DNA of 64,000 nucleotides from Pikeienuella piscinae (GCF_011044155.1 NZ_CP049056.1:806001-870000); one strand, 5' to 3'. Numbered from the stretch's first letter, positions 23,160 through 32,420 are shown. The notes: generated by a model from the letters alone, not told the origin. Translations and numbers: made by a program.

Positions 23160-25772
23160 TCACGACGAATCGGGCGACAGGAGCCGCGCCTGCGCCGCCG
23201 CCAGCCGCGCGATCGGAAGCCGGAAGGGCGAGCAGGAAATATAGTCGAACCGCGCCAATTCGCAGAATCGGATGGAGGCCGGATCGCCCCCATGTTCGCC
23301 ACAAAGCCCGAGCGTCAGACCGGGCGCGCGGGCGCGTCCGCGTTCCGCCGCGAGCAGGATCAGCTCCCCCACACCTTCGACGTCAAGCGTGTGGAACGGG
23401 TCCTCGGGATAGACGCCCTTGGCGACATAATCCCGCATGAACCGCCCGGCGTCGTCGCGGCTCAGCCCGTAGGTCATCTGCGTCAGGTCGTTGGTCCCGA
23501 AGGAAAGGAACTCCGCCGTCGCCGCCAGGTCGCCGGCGCGGAGCGCGGCGCGCGGGGTCTCGACCATGGCGCCGATCCGGTAGCAAAGCGCGGCGCCGCT
23601 TTCGCCCCGCACCTGTTCGGCCACCCTCTCGACGATCCGCTCCAGGAGCTCCATCTCGCGATTGGCCGACACCAGCGGGATCATGATTTCGGGGATCACC
23701 GGCTCGCCCGTCTTCTCTCCGGCCGCGACCGCCGCTTCAAACACGGCGCGGGCCTGCATCTCGTAGATTTCCGGGTAAGTGACGCCGACCCGACACCCCC
23801 GGTTCCCGAGCATCGGGTTGAATTCGCGCATTTCCGCCGCGCGCCGCGTCACCACTTTCAACGGCAGACCCATCGCTTCGGCGAGTTCGTTCATCTCGCG
23901 CGGGCCGTGCGGCAGAAATTCGTGCAGGGGCGGGTCGAGCAGCCGGATCGTCACCGGCAGCCCAGCCATGATCTCGAAAAGACCGATGAAGTCGGAGCGC
24001 TGCATCGGCAACAACTCCGCCAGCGCCGCGCGGCGCGCGTGCTCGTCGGCGGCGAGGATCATCCGCCGCATCGTGGTGATGCGGTTCTTCTCGAAGAACA
24101 TGTGCTCGGTGCGGCAAAGGCCTATGCCGTCGACATTGAATCCGATCGCGACCTTCGCGTCCTGCGCCGTGTCCGCGTTCGCCCGCACCTTCATCCGGCG
24201 CACCTCGTCCGCCCATTTCATCAGCACGGCGAAGGCGCCGGAGATTTCCGGCTGGACCAGTTCCGGCGAGCCGGCCAGCGCCTCGCCGGCGGAGCCGTCG
24301 ATGGTGACGATGTCACCCTCGTGCAGAACGCGCCCGTCCGCCGTCGTCAGCGTCCGTCCCTCGATATCCAGCGTGATATCGCTGGCGCCGACGACGCAGG
24401 GAGCGCCGAGGCCGCGCGCGATCACCGCCGCGTGGCTGGTCATGCCGCCGCGGGCCGTCAGCACGCCGGAGGCGGCGTGCATGCCGCGGATATCCTCGGG
24501 ACTGGTCTCGACGCGCACCAGAATGGCGGCCTGTTCGCGCGCCGCGAGCGTTTCCGCCGCCTCGGAGGAAAAGACGATGGCGCCGGTCGCGGCGCCGGGC
24601 GAGGCCGGCAACCCGGCGCCGATCACGTCGCGCGGGGCGCGGGCGGAGACGGTGGGATGGAGATGCGAGGTCAGCGTCGAAGGGTCGATCCTGAGAAGCG
24701 CCGCCTCCCGCCCGATCACCCCGGCTTCGGCGAGATCGACGGCGATCCGCACCGCGCCGCGCGCCGTTGGCCTGAGGGGTTGCGCGTCGAGGATATGCAA
24801 CTCGCCCGCCTCCAGCGTGAACTCCACGCGGCAGGCGTCGCCGAGCGTCAGTTCCGCCAGGGCGGCCTGCGCCTCCAGCTTCGTTGCGGCGTCAGGCGCT
24901 TCGGCCTCCAGCGAGGGCGCGGTCTGCGCGGCTTCGCGCCGCGCCCCTTCTGTCAGGAGCCGGGGCGTCCGGAGGCCCATCAGCGCGTCCTCGCCCTGCG
25001 CCTGCGCCAGATAGCGGCCCTGAAATCCCGGCGCGCCGTCCTCCTCCGACCGTGTCGTCGCGAACCCTGCGCCCGAAGAGCCGGGACCGACGCCGAGCGT
25101 CATCGTCTGGGCGATCAACGCCTGCGCCGAATCGGGCGCGAGGCCGCGCGCGCCCCGCAGGATCCTTGCCGTCGGGGCCGCCCAGGCCGTGCGCATCGCG
25201 GCGATGGCGAGGGAAAGCTGGGCGCGTGCGTCTTCGGGGAAGCGCTCGCCAGTGTCCTCCTCGACGGCGGCGAGATACTCCGTCTCCAGCGCCTTCAACG
25301 CGGCGAGGCTCAGCGCGTCCTCGCTCTCGACGCCGGAGAACTTCATCCGGTCGTAGAGGAGCGACTCGAACAATTCGGCGTCCGCCCCCATCGCCGCCGG
25401 GGCGAAGGCCTGGATCAGCCGGCGGCGGAGGTCGGCGGCGGCGCGGTCGCCGACGCGCGCCGCGAGGCCGGGGAGCGTGTCGCGCGTCAGCCCGATATTG
25501 AGGATCGCCGGCGACGAGGGCGCCGCCGTCTCGACCGGGCTGGAGCGAAGCGCGAGTAGTAACGGGCGCTCCGGCGCGCCGAACCCGAGGCCGCTTTGCG
25601 CCTCCAGCGCCGCCAGCGCGGGGGCGAGCGCTTCGGGCGCCGCATCGTCGGGAAAGGCGAAGCCGGGGGGTACCGGCGCGCCGGCGGCGATCAGCCGCGC
25701 CAGCCGCGCCGCCTTCGCGCCGTGGCGGGCGGCGTCGGTCACTTCGGCGAGGGCGGTCGCGGGCGCGTTCAT
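23160..25772 (-). CDS. pyruvate, phosphate dikinase-like PEP-utilising enzyme with atypical ATP domain
   Basis: PPDK interconverts pyruvate + ATP + Pi and PEP + AMP + PPi. The 870-residue protein has the full domain order. The swivel domain has phospho-His447 in GGMTSHAAVIARG. The C-terminal barrel contains GIGLCRTEHMFF, RLLDPPLHEFLP, NRGCRVGVTYPEI, EIMIPLV, FLSFGTNDLTQMTYGLSRDD and the active-site Cys in GLCGEHGGDP. The N-terminal ATP-grasp half diverges: the Gly-rich GGKG becomes HGAK, the conserved LQTR becomes LDAQ, and GEYL becomes GRYL. It may be a PPDK variant or a PEP enzyme with altered phosphoryl donor use. It is monocistronic here. Confidence 0.85.
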   Translation of the reverse strand: MNAPATALAEVTDAARHGAKAARLARLIAAGAPVPPGFAFPDDAAPEALAPALAALEAQSGLGFGAPERPLLLALRSSPVETAAPSSPAILNIGLTRDTLPGLAARVGDRAAADLRRRLIQAFAPAAMGADAELFESLLYDRMKFSGVESEDALSLAALKALETEYLAAVEEDTGERFPEDARAQLSLAIAAMRTAWAAPTARILRGARGLAPDSAQALIAQTMTLGVGPGSSGAGFATTRSEEDGAPGFQGRYLAQAQGEDALMGLRTPRLLTEGARREAAQTAPSLEAEAPDAATKLEAQAALAELTLGDACRVEFTLEAGELHILDAQPLRPTARGAVRIAVDLAEAGVIGREAALLRIDPSTLTSHLHPTVSARAPRDVIGAGLPASPGAATGAIVFSSEAAETLAAREQAAILVRVETSPEDIRGMHAASGVLTARGGMTSHAAVIARGLGAPCVVGASDITLDIEGRTLTTADGRVLHEGDIVTIDGSAGEALAGSPELVQPEISGAFAVLMKWADEVRRMKVRANADTAQDAKVAIGFNVDGIGLCRTEHMFFEKNRITTMRRMILAADEHARRAALAELLPMQRSDFIGLFEIMAGLPVTIRLLDPPLHEFLPHGPREMNELAEAMGLPLKVVTRRAAEMREFNPMLGNRGCRVGVTYPEIYEMQARAVFEAAVAAGEKTGEPVIPEIMIPLVSANREMELLERIVERVAEQVRGESGAALCYRIGAMVETPRAALRAGDLAATAEFLSFGTNDLTQMTYGLSRDDAGRFMRDYVAKGVYPEDPFHTLDVEGVGELILLAAERGRARAPGLTLGLCGEHGGDPASIRFCELARFDYISCSPFRLPIARLAAAQARLLSPDSS

Positions 25773-25843
25773 GGGGTTCCCGTGTAACCTGCCCTTCGCA
25801 GTTGCGAAAGCGTCTTGTGCGACAGGCCGCGGCGGTGTCGCGT

Positions 25844-25912
25844 CCCCGGCGCTGAGCCGGGGCGCCGAGCGGGGGGCGTTACGGAGCGGGACCCCGGATC
25901 GGGTCCGGGGTC
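25844..25912. repeat. two GC-rich extragenic hairpins between glyS and the PPDK-like gene
   Basis: CCCCGGC (25844-25850) pairs with GCCGGGG (25856-25862) around GCTGA. GACCCCGGA (25890-25898) pairs perfectly with TCCGGGGTC (25904-25912) around TCGGG. Neither has a T-tract. They lie in the 293-base gap downstream of glyS's 3' end and upstream of nothing on the plus strand, i.e. between two minus-strand genes in the leader of the PPDK-like gene region. The second looks like a dispersed REP-type palindrome, but no second copy was found in the window. Confidence 0.5.
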
Positions 25913-26065
25913 TGGTTCTCGTTGCGGGCGCGGAATCGGGCCGCTGGCGGGGGTGAGAGTGCGTTATCGCACGCGATAAGGGCGCAAGCGACTGTTTTTA
26001 TTGAAAAAAATAGTTAACAAGTGTGAATTATCGCGTTTCGGCCCCTTGCGGGCGGGCTTCGGGCC

Positions 26066-28237
26066 CTACCCTTCGATGGCGGAAAACACCGCCACCCGCT
26101 CCATCACCACCTTCACGCGGTTGAGAAGGCAGAGGCGGTTGCGGCGGATGATCTGGTTGTCGGCATTGACCTGAACCTTGTCGAAAAACCCGTCGATCGG
26201 GGCGCGGAGCCCGGCCATCGCGGTCATGGCGGCGGCAAAATCCTCGGCTTCCAACGCCGGGCGGATCGCCGCGTCTGCGGCGTCGAGGGCTTTGAAAAGC
26301 GCCCGCTCCTCATCCGCCTCCGCGAATTTCGGATCGGGATCGAGCGTATATTCCACCCCGTCCTTCTTCTGCTCGGCGGCGAGGATGTTCGCGGCGCGCT
26401 TGTAGCCGGCGAGGAGGTTGGCGCCGTCCTCGGTCTCGATGAACGCCTGCAGCGCCTTCACCCGGTTGACCAGAAGGACGAGATCATCCTGGCCGCCAAG
26501 CTGGAAACAGGCGTCGATCACGTCATGACGGACGCCTTCGGCGCGGAGGTGGACCTTGAGGCGGTCGGCAAAGAAGGCGAGGAGGTCGATTGAGATTGCA
26601 TCTTCCTGCGCACCGTTAAACTCTAGCATGTTCCGCAACGAACCGGTCATGAAAGAACCACCAGCGCGCCTCTTTTCAGCTATCACAGCTTCCATTCGGC
26701 TTTGATGTACGGCTTCCAAGTGGGACGAAATCAGCGGAACCAAGTTGAAACGCATAGAGCTATTAACGATTGAGCGTATAATTCCCAAAGCTGCACGCCG
26801 AAGGGCGAACGGATCTTTGCTTCCTGTGGGCTTCTCGTTCAAGAACCAGTGACAGCTAAGAATGTCGATCTTGTCGGCGAGCGCCACGGCCACCGAAACC
26901 GGCTCGGTCGGGACCGCGTCCGACGGCCCGAGCGGCGCGTAGTGCGCCTGGCAGGCGGCGGCGACTTCCGGGGAGTCGCCTGCGGCTTCGGCGTAATAGC
27001 GGCCCATAACCCCCTGTAATTCAGGGAATTCATAGACCATTTCCGAGGCGAGGTCGGCCTTGGCGATCCGCGCCGCCCGCTCCGCCTTCTCCGCGTCCGC
27101 CCCGACCAGCGGCGCGATTTCGCGCGCCAGCGCGGCGATGCGGTCGATGCGTTCGGCCTGGCTGCCGAGCTTGTTGTGGAAGGTGACATCCGCGAGCGGC
27201 TTCGCCATCGCCTCCAGCCCGCCGGCGCGGATGGTCCTGAGGTCGTTCTCCCAGAAGAAGAGCGCATCCGAGAGCCGGGCCGCCAGCACGCGCTGGTTGC
27301 CGGCGCGGATGGTCGCGCCGTGATCGGCGGTTTCGATATTGGCGACGGTGATGAATTTCTCGATCCGGCCGGTTTTCGGGTTTCGCACCGAGAAGAACTT
27401 CTGGTGCTCCTTCATCGAGGCCTGCAGCACCTCGGGCGGCAGGGTCAGGAAGCGCTCCTCGATCTCGCCCATCAGCACGACCGGGTATTCGACGAGGCCG
27501 GCGACCTCAGAGAGCAGGCCCTCATCCTCGACCAACTCCATTCCGGCGGCGAAGGCGGCGTTCGTCGCGTCCGCCATGATCCGCGCCCGACGCGCGGCGG
27601 GGTCGAGGACGACCTTCGCCTTCAGGAGCCGCGCGGCGTAATCGTCGAAATCCTTCGGCGCGAAGGCGGCCGGCGCCATGAAGCGGTGGCCCTGCGTTTC
27701 GCCGCAAGAGGCGAGATGGTCGATCCTGAAGGGGACGACCGCCGGCCCCTCCTCATCGGCGAGGACGCACATGATCGAGCGGAGCGGGCGCACCCAGGTC
27801 AGATCGCCCGACCCCCAGCGCATCGAGCGCGGCCAGGGGAAGGCGCGGATCACTTCGGGGATCGCCTCCGCGATCACATCGGCCGCCGGGCGGCCGGGCC
27901 GCTCGATCACCGCGAACCAGGTCTCGCCCTTCTTGTCGGCCCGTTTTTCAAGCTGGTCTTGCGAGAGCCCGGTGGAGCGGAGAAAGCCCTGAAGCGCCTT
28001 TTCCGGCGCATCGACGCGCGGGCCCTTCCGTTCCTCGCGCGCCGCCATCGTCATCTTCGGCAGGCCGCTGACGGAGAGGACGAGCCGGCGGGGGGTGGCG
28101 AAGCCGGCGGCGGCCTCATAGGTCAGGCCGCGCTCGACCATCGCCTGCGTCACAAGCCGTTTCAGATCCTCCGCCGCGCGCGCCTGCATCCGCGCCGGGA
28201 TTTCCTCGGAGAAAAGTTCGAGAAGAAGCTCGGCCAT
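26066..28237 (-). CDS. glyS: glycyl-tRNA synthetase beta subunit
   Basis: The beta subunit of the alpha2-beta2 glycyl-tRNA synthetase binds tRNA. I start at 28237, MAELLLELFSEEIPARMQ, the invariant family beginning, giving 723 residues; the ATG overlaps the stop of the upstream small gene. Motifs include ATPRRLVLSVSGLP, the HRFMAP segment, SMKEHQKFFSV, and a C-terminal tRNA-binding region with NRLCLLNRV. Codons across about 26581-26880 are clearly A/T-richer (about 50% G+C by count, against 60-80% beside it) although the frame and conserved SKDPFALRRAALG text are intact, suggesting a recombined segment. Confidence 0.95.
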   Translation of the reverse strand: MAELLLELFSEEIPARMQARAAEDLKRLVTQAMVERGLTYEAAAGFATPRRLVLSVSGLPKMTMAAREERKGPRVDAPEKALQGFLRSTGLSQDQLEKRADKKGETWFAVIERPGRPAADVIAEAIPEVIRAFPWPRSMRWGSGDLTWVRPLRSIMCVLADEEGPAVVPFRIDHLASCGETQGHRFMAPAAFAPKDFDDYAARLLKAKVVLDPAARRARIMADATNAAFAAGMELVEDEGLLSEVAGLVEYPVVLMGEIEERFLTLPPEVLQASMKEHQKFFSVRNPKTGRIEKFITVANIETADHGATIRAGNQRVLAARLSDALFFWENDLRTIRAGGLEAMAKPLADVTFHNKLGSQAERIDRIAALAREIAPLVGADAEKAERAARIAKADLASEMVYEFPELQGVMGRYYAEAAGDSPEVAAACQAHYAPLGPSDAVPTEPVSVAVALADKIDILSCHWFLNEKPTGSKDPFALRRAALGIIRSIVNSSMRFNLVPLISSHLEAVHQSRMEAVIAEKRRAGGSFMTGSLRNMLEFNGAQEDAISIDLLAFFADRLKVHLRAEGVRHDVIDACFQLGGQDDLVLLVNRVKALQAFIETEDGANLLAGYKRAANILAAEQKKDGVEYTLDPDPKFAEADEERALFKALDAADAAIRPALEAEDFAAAMTAMAGLRAPIDGFFDKVQVNADNQIIRRNRLCLLNRVKVVMERVAVFSAIEG

Positions 28238-28719
28238 CAGTCGGTCTCCGGCGCGCGGCAGCCTTCGGGGGGCGGGTCGCCCGCGAATTCGGCCTTGCCG
28301 CATCTGTTGATCTGCCGCCATTGAAAGGCGCGCCCGTCGGGATAGACCGCGATGATCCGGTCGAACCCGTGCGGCTCATTCGACGCCGCGCGCACCGCCG
28401 TCGCGGCGCCGGAGGCGAGATCGGCGGTGATCGCCCCGGCGTCGAAACATTCGAACCAGCCCGGCGCGATATGCGGCTCGGCCTCCGGCGCCTCGGGGCC
28501 GCTCAGCCCCTCGGCCCGGAAACAGCCGCGCATCTTCAGGGGCGAAGTGTCCGCGTCGATTCCCTGGTAATCTGAGACCGGAACCGCCGCGCCGGCGACC
28601 GTCACGCTCGTGACGCCCGTCACCTCGTGATAGTAACCGCGCGTCTGGAACCACCAGAGCGCGGCGCCGAAAACCAGCGCGAAAAGCGCGAGGCCGATGA
28701 CGATGAACCGCCCGTTCAT
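28237..28719 (-). CDS. DUF6446-type small membrane-anchored protein
   Basis: A 160-residue protein with one N-terminal membrane helix (IVIGLALFALVFGAALWWF) and a soluble domain probably outside the inner membrane. The domain has GYYHEV, SDYQGIDADTSPLKMRGCF, GWFECFDAG and QINRCG, with conserved cysteines that could pair. The start at 28719 overlaps the glyQ stop (ATGA) and its own stop overlaps glyS, so it is translated between the two synthetase subunits. This glyQ-DUF6446-glyS order is one I associate with Rhodobacterales. Its function is unknown; nothing suggests a role in aminoacylation beyond position. Confidence 0.75.
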   Translation of the reverse strand: MNGRFIVIGLALFALVFGAALWWFQTRGYYHEVTGVTSVTVAGAAVPVSDYQGIDADTSPLKMRGCFRAEGLSGPEAPEAEPHIAPGWFECFDAGAITADLASGAATAVRAASNEPHGFDRIIAVYPDGRAFQWRQINRCGKAEFAGDPPPEGCRAPETD

Positions 28720-29636
28720 CAGGCCGCCCGCCCGGCTTCGGTGGTCAGGAACGCATCGGCGCAAAGCCGCGCCAGCGCCCGGACGCGGCCGATATAGGCC
28801 TGCCGCTCGGTCACCGATATGACGCCGCGCGCGTCGAGCAGGTTGAAGATGTGCGAGGCCTTGATGCACTGGTCATAGGCCGGGTGCGCCATCGGGATCT
28901 CGCGGCCGGTCTTGGGATCGGTCGGCGCGGCCTCGACGATACGGCGGCATTCGGCCTCCGCGTCCTCGAAATGGCGCAGGAGGGTTTCGGTGTCCGCCAC
29001 GTCGAAATTCCAGCGGCTGTATTCGCGCTCGGTCTGGCGAAAGACGTCGCCATAGGTCAGCGGGATCGGGGCGCCGGGCGCGTTGAACGGCATGTCCATC
29101 ACATGTTCGGCGCCGAGCACATACATCGCCAGCCGCTCCAGCCCGTAGGTCAGCTCGCCCGAGACCGGGCGGCATTCATGTCCGGCGACCTGCTGGAAAT
29201 AGGTGAACTGGCTGACCTCCATCCCGTCGCACCAGACCTCCCACCCCAGGCCGGCGGCGCCGAGGGTCGGGCTTTCCCAGTCGTCCTCGACAAAACGGAT
29301 ATCGTGGAGGCCCATGTCGATGCCGATGGCTTCGAGCGAGCCGAGATAGAGATCCTGAAGGTCCGGCGGCGAGGGTTTGATGAGCACCTGAAACTGGTAA
29401 TAATGCTGGAGCCGGTTGGGGTTGTCGCCATAGCGCCCGTCCGTCGGCCGGCGCGAGGGCTGGACATAGGCCGCCGCCCAGCGGTTCGGCCCGAGCGAGC
29501 GCAGCGTCGTCGCCGGGTGAAAGGTGCCCGCCCCCACCTCCATGTCGTAGGGTTGCAGAATGGCGCATCCCTTCGCGGCCCAGTAGGCCTGAAGGCGGAG
29601 GATGACCTCCTGAAAACTCTTCGGCTGGTCCGGCAT
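28719..29636 (-). CDS. glyQ: glycyl-tRNA synthetase alpha subunit
   Basis: The alpha subunit carries the class II catalytic core that activates glycine. I start at 29636 ([19 protein letters not shown]), giving 305 residues, typical for GlyQ; the frame is open further upstream without conservation. Signature text includes [67 protein letters not shown] and [12 protein letters not shown] (class II motif 3). It is the first gene of glyQ-DUF6446-glyS. Confidence 0.96.
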   Translation of the reverse strand: MPDQPKSFQEVILRLQAYWAAKGCAILQPYDMEVGAGTFHPATTLRSLGPNRWAAAYVQPSRRPTDGRYGDNPNRLQHYYQFQVLIKPSPPDLQDLYLGSLEAIGIDMGLHDIRFVEDDWESPTLGAAGLGWEVWCDGMEVSQFTYFQQVAGHECRPVSGELTYGLERLAMYVLGAEHVMDMPFNAPGAPIPLTYGDVFRQTEREYSRWNFDVADTETLLRHFEDAEAECRRIVEAAPTDPKTGREIPMAHPAYDQCIKASHIFNLLDARGVISVTERQAYIGRVRALARLCADAFLTTEAGRAA

Positions 29637-29783
29637 CGTGGCGGTCCTCGGGCGGTCCTCTGGGGCGTGGCGGCGCGCGCCTCTCCTAGCCCCGCCCGCC
29701 GGGGCGGTCAACGCGGCGCCGCTGGACAAGCGGGCGGCGCTTCGTTACCGGGACCGAAGATCGAGTAAAATGCTCAGGAAGCC

Positions 29784-31466
29784 ATGGCCCTCGCCGAATC
29801 CGCGCCGCGCGTCCGAAGCCGCCCCGACCTCTGGACGCTCGCGGCGCTGGTCATCGCGGGGCTGATCCTCGCGCCCCTCCTCGCGGTCGGCTGGATGGCG
29901 TTCTTTCCGACCGAGAACATCTGGCCGCACCTGATCTCCAGCGTGCTGCCGGGCTACGTCCACAACACGGTGGTGCTGATGCTGATCACCGGCGGCGGCG
30001 CGGCCGTCATCGGAACGAGCGCCGCATGGCTGGTGGTGATGACGGAGTTTCCGGGGCGGCGCGTCTTCGACTGGGCGCTGCTCGCGCCGCTGGCCGTGCC
30101 GGCCTATATCGGCGCCTACGCGCTGGTCGACTTCTTCGAATACGCCGGGCCGGTGCAGGTGATGCTGCGCGGGTTCTTCGGCTGGACCGACGCGCGCGAT
30201 TACTGGTTCCCGGAAATCCGCACGATCTGGTCGGCCGGGTTCGTGCTGACCCTTTCGCTCTATCCTTACGTCTATCTTCTGGCGCGCGCGGCGTTTCGCG
30301 AGCAGTCGGTCTGCGCGCTCGAGGTCGCGCGCTCCCTCGGGTGCGGGCCCTGGACGACGTTCTTCCGCGTCGCGCTCCCCCTCGCCCGGCCGGCCGTCGC
30401 CGCCGGCGTCGCGATCGTCGCGATGGAGACGCTGAACGATTTCGGCGCCATCGACTTCTTCGCCGTCAGGACGCTCACCGCCGGGGTCTTCTCGGTCTGG
30501 CTCGAAGGTGCGAATTCGGGCGGGGCGGCGCAGATCTCCTGCGTCATCCTTGGTTTCGTGCTCGTCGTTCTCGGGCTGGAGAGCGCCGGCCGACGCGGCA
30601 AGCGCTATCACGCGATGTCGCGCCGCTATCGCCCGATCGAGCGGGTCCGGCTGCGGGGCGGGCGCGCGGCGCTGGCGGTTCTCGGTTGCGCGGCGCCGGT
30701 CGGGTTCGGTTTCATCCTGCCGATCACGGTGATCGCGTCGCTCGCGCTGCATCACACCGAGGGCTGGCTGGAGCCGGCGTTCTGGGACGCGCTGGCGCGG
30801 ACCATCTGGCTCGCCGCCACGGCGGCCGCGGTGGCGGTCGGGGCCGGGCTTCTCCTGGTTTTCGGCGCGCGGCGGTCGCGCGGACGCGCGACGAAGCTGA
30901 TCGCGCGGGCGACGATGATCGGCTACGCGGCGCCCGGGGCGGTGCTGGCGGTCGGCGTCCTCATTCCGCTCGCCGCGCTGGATCGACGGATCCATTACGC
31001 GGCGCTCGATCTTTTCGGGGTCGGTCCCGGGCTCCTGCTGACCGGGACGGCGGCGGCGGTGATCTTCGCCTATGTCGTCCGCTTCAACGCCATCGCCTAC
31101 GGTGCGCTCGACGGCGCTTTCGGGCGCGTGACGCCCTCGATGGACATGGCGGCGCGGACGCTGGGCGAAACGGCGGGCGGGGCGCTGCGCCGGGTGCATC
31201 TGCCGATCATTTCCGGCTCGATGATGACGGCGGCGATGCTGATCTTCGTCGACGCGGTGAAGGAATTGCCGGCGACGCTGATCCTCAGGCCGTTCAACTT
31301 CTCCACCCTCGCCACGCATGTCTACGATTTCGCCAGCCGCGAGCATCTGGCCGAGGCCGCCCCCGCCGCGCTGGCCATCGTTGTCGTCGGCATGGCCCCG
31401 GTCGCGGTGCTGATCCGCGGCCTCGGCGTGCGCCGGCCCGGCGAACAGATGGGGCGCGCGGACTGA
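29784..31466 (+). CDS. two-domain ABC permease, iron(III)-type (FbpB/SfuB family)
   Basis: A 560-residue inner-membrane protein made of two fused BPD-type permease halves with about 12 helices in total. Each half has an EAA-type loop for the ATPase: EVARSLGCGPWTTFFRVALPLARPA in the first and DMAARTLGETAGGALRRVHLPIISG in the second. TLNDFGAIDFF and DAVKELPATLILRPF are typical of Fe3+ permeases. The start ATG has AGGA upstream. No ATPase or periplasmic binding protein gene lies beside it, so its partners are elsewhere. Substrate is inferred from family only. Confidence 0.85.
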   Translation: MALAESAPRVRSRPDLWTLAALVIAGLILAPLLAVGWMAFFPTENIWPHLISSVLPGYVHNTVVLMLITGGGAAVIGTSAAWLVVMTEFPGRRVFDWALLAPLAVPAYIGAYALVDFFEYAGPVQVMLRGFFGWTDARDYWFPEIRTIWSAGFVLTLSLYPYVYLLARAAFREQSVCALEVARSLGCGPWTTFFRVALPLARPAVAAGVAIVAMETLNDFGAIDFFAVRTLTAGVFSVWLEGANSGGAAQISCVILGFVLVVLGLESAGRRGKRYHAMSRRYRPIERVRLRGGRAALAVLGCAAPVGFGFILPITVIASLALHHTEGWLEPAFWDALARTIWLAATAAAVAVGAGLLLVFGARRSRGRATKLIARATMIGYAAPGAVLAVGVLIPLAALDRRIHYAALDLFGVGPGLLLTGTAAAVIFAYVVRFNAIAYGALDGAFGRVTPSMDMAARTLGETAGGALRRVHLPIISGSMMTAAMLIFVDAVKELPATLILRPFNFSTLATHVYDFASREHLAEAAPAALAIVVVGMAPVAVLIRGLGVRRPGEQMGRAD

Positions 31467-31543
31467 CCAATTCGGACCCCGGCGCGCGTTGCGCGGACGC
31501 GAAAATCCCGCTATCGGATGACGCGCGCCACCCCGAGGCGACA

Positions 31544-31619
31544 GCCGGCTTAGCTCAGATGGTAGAGCGCGTGATTTGTAATCACGATGTCGGGGGTTCG
31601 AGTCCCTCAGCCGGCGCCA
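31544..31619 (+). tRNA. tRNA-Thr (anticodon UGU)
   Basis: A complete 76-base cloverleaf. The acceptor stem GCCGGCT/AGCCGGC is perfect, the D-arm begins AGCTC, and the anticodon stem CGTGA/TCACG carries loop TTTGTAA with TGT at 31577-31579. The T-arm has GGTTCGAGTCC. The discriminator is G and CCA is encoded at 31617-31619. It decodes ACA and, by wobble, other threonine codons. It ends 15 bases before the next protein start. Confidence 0.95.
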
Positions 31620-31634
31620 ACAGGAGCCATGCCG

Positions 31635-32420
31635 ATGGACTGGGAGCCTGCGCTGCGCCTCGCCGTCTTTCTTTCGGTGTTCGCGGCGATGGCGGTCTGG
31701 GAATGGCGCGCGCCGCTTCGCCCCACGCCGCGCGGGGCGCGCTGGCGGGCCAATCTCGGCCTGATCACGATCGACACCATCGTTCTGCGCATCCTTTTCC
31801 CCGCCGCCGCCGTCGGCGCCGCCATTGACGCCGCGAATCACGGCTGGGGGCTTTTCAACGTCGTCGACGCGCCGGGCTGGCTGGAGGCGGTGCTGGTCAT
31901 CGTCGTCCTCGATCTGGCGATCTGGGCGCAGCATGTCGCGTTTCACCGCTTCGGATTTCTCTGGCGGTTTCACATGGTCCATCACGCAGACGAGGCGATG
32001 GACGTCACTACGGGACTGCGCTTTCATCCCGGCGAGATCGTGATGTCGATGGCGCTGAAGATCGGCCTCGTCTACGCGCTCGGCGCATCTGTCGTCGCGG
32101 TGGTGGTCTTCGAGATCGCGCTCAACGCCGCTTCGATGTGGTCGCATTCCAATCTCCGCCTGCCGGCGGGGATCGAGCGGCTGATCCGCTACATCATCGT
32201 CACGCCCGACATGCACCGGAGCCATCACTCGACCGACCGGCGCGAGCACGACACGAATTTCGGCTTCCTGCTTTCGGTCTGGGACCGGCTCTTCCGGCTC
32301 TACACCGAGGCGCCGCGTCTCGGTCATCAGGACATGGAGATCGGCCTTCCGCCCTGGCGCGACGGGCGGACGGCGCGGCTCAAATGGGCGCTCATGGCGC
32401 CGTTCAGGCGCCCCGAATGA
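31635..32420 (+). CDS. fatty acid hydroxylase/sterol desaturase superfamily membrane protein
   Basis: A di-iron membrane oxygenase-like protein of about 261 residues. Histidine boxes are visible in order: HVAFHR, HMVHH, WSHSN and HRSHH, the full set for di-iron binding, set among four or five hydrophobic helices. The frame is open back into the tRNA, so starts are limited; ATG 31635 has AGGAG 8 bases upstream, ATG 31629 only 2. Its stop overlaps the ferredoxin-like gene (ATGA). Members hydroxylate or desaturate fatty acids, sterols or carotenoids; substrate here is unknown. Confidence 0.87.
   Translation: MDWEPALRLAVFLSVFAAMAVWEWRAPLRPTPRGARWRANLGLITIDTIVLRILFPAAAVGAAIDAANHGWGLFNVVDAPGWLEAVLVIVVLDLAIWAQHVAFHRFGFLWRFHMVHHADEAMDVTTGLRFHPGEIVMSMALKIGLVYALGASVVAVVVFEIALNAASMWSHSNLRLPAGIERLIRYIIVTPDMHRSHHSTDRREHDTNFGFLLSVWDRLFRLYTEAPRLGHQDMEIGLPPWRDGRTARLKWALMAPFRRPE

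Noticed and set aside
23040-25559. Very long open frame antisense to the PPDK-like gene
   Set aside because: The minus-strand reading has full PPDK motifs; the plus-strand text is His/Arg/Gly-rich noise from the complementary codon bias.
26581-26880. Insertion or frameshift within glyS
   Set aside because: The reading frame is continuous and the encoded residues fit the family, so only composition differs.
29745-32327. 860-codon minus-strand open frame across the permease, tRNA-Thr and hydroxylase
   Set aside because: It runs through a tRNA and opposite two genes with clear motifs; composition is Arg/Asp/Gly-rich and non-globular.
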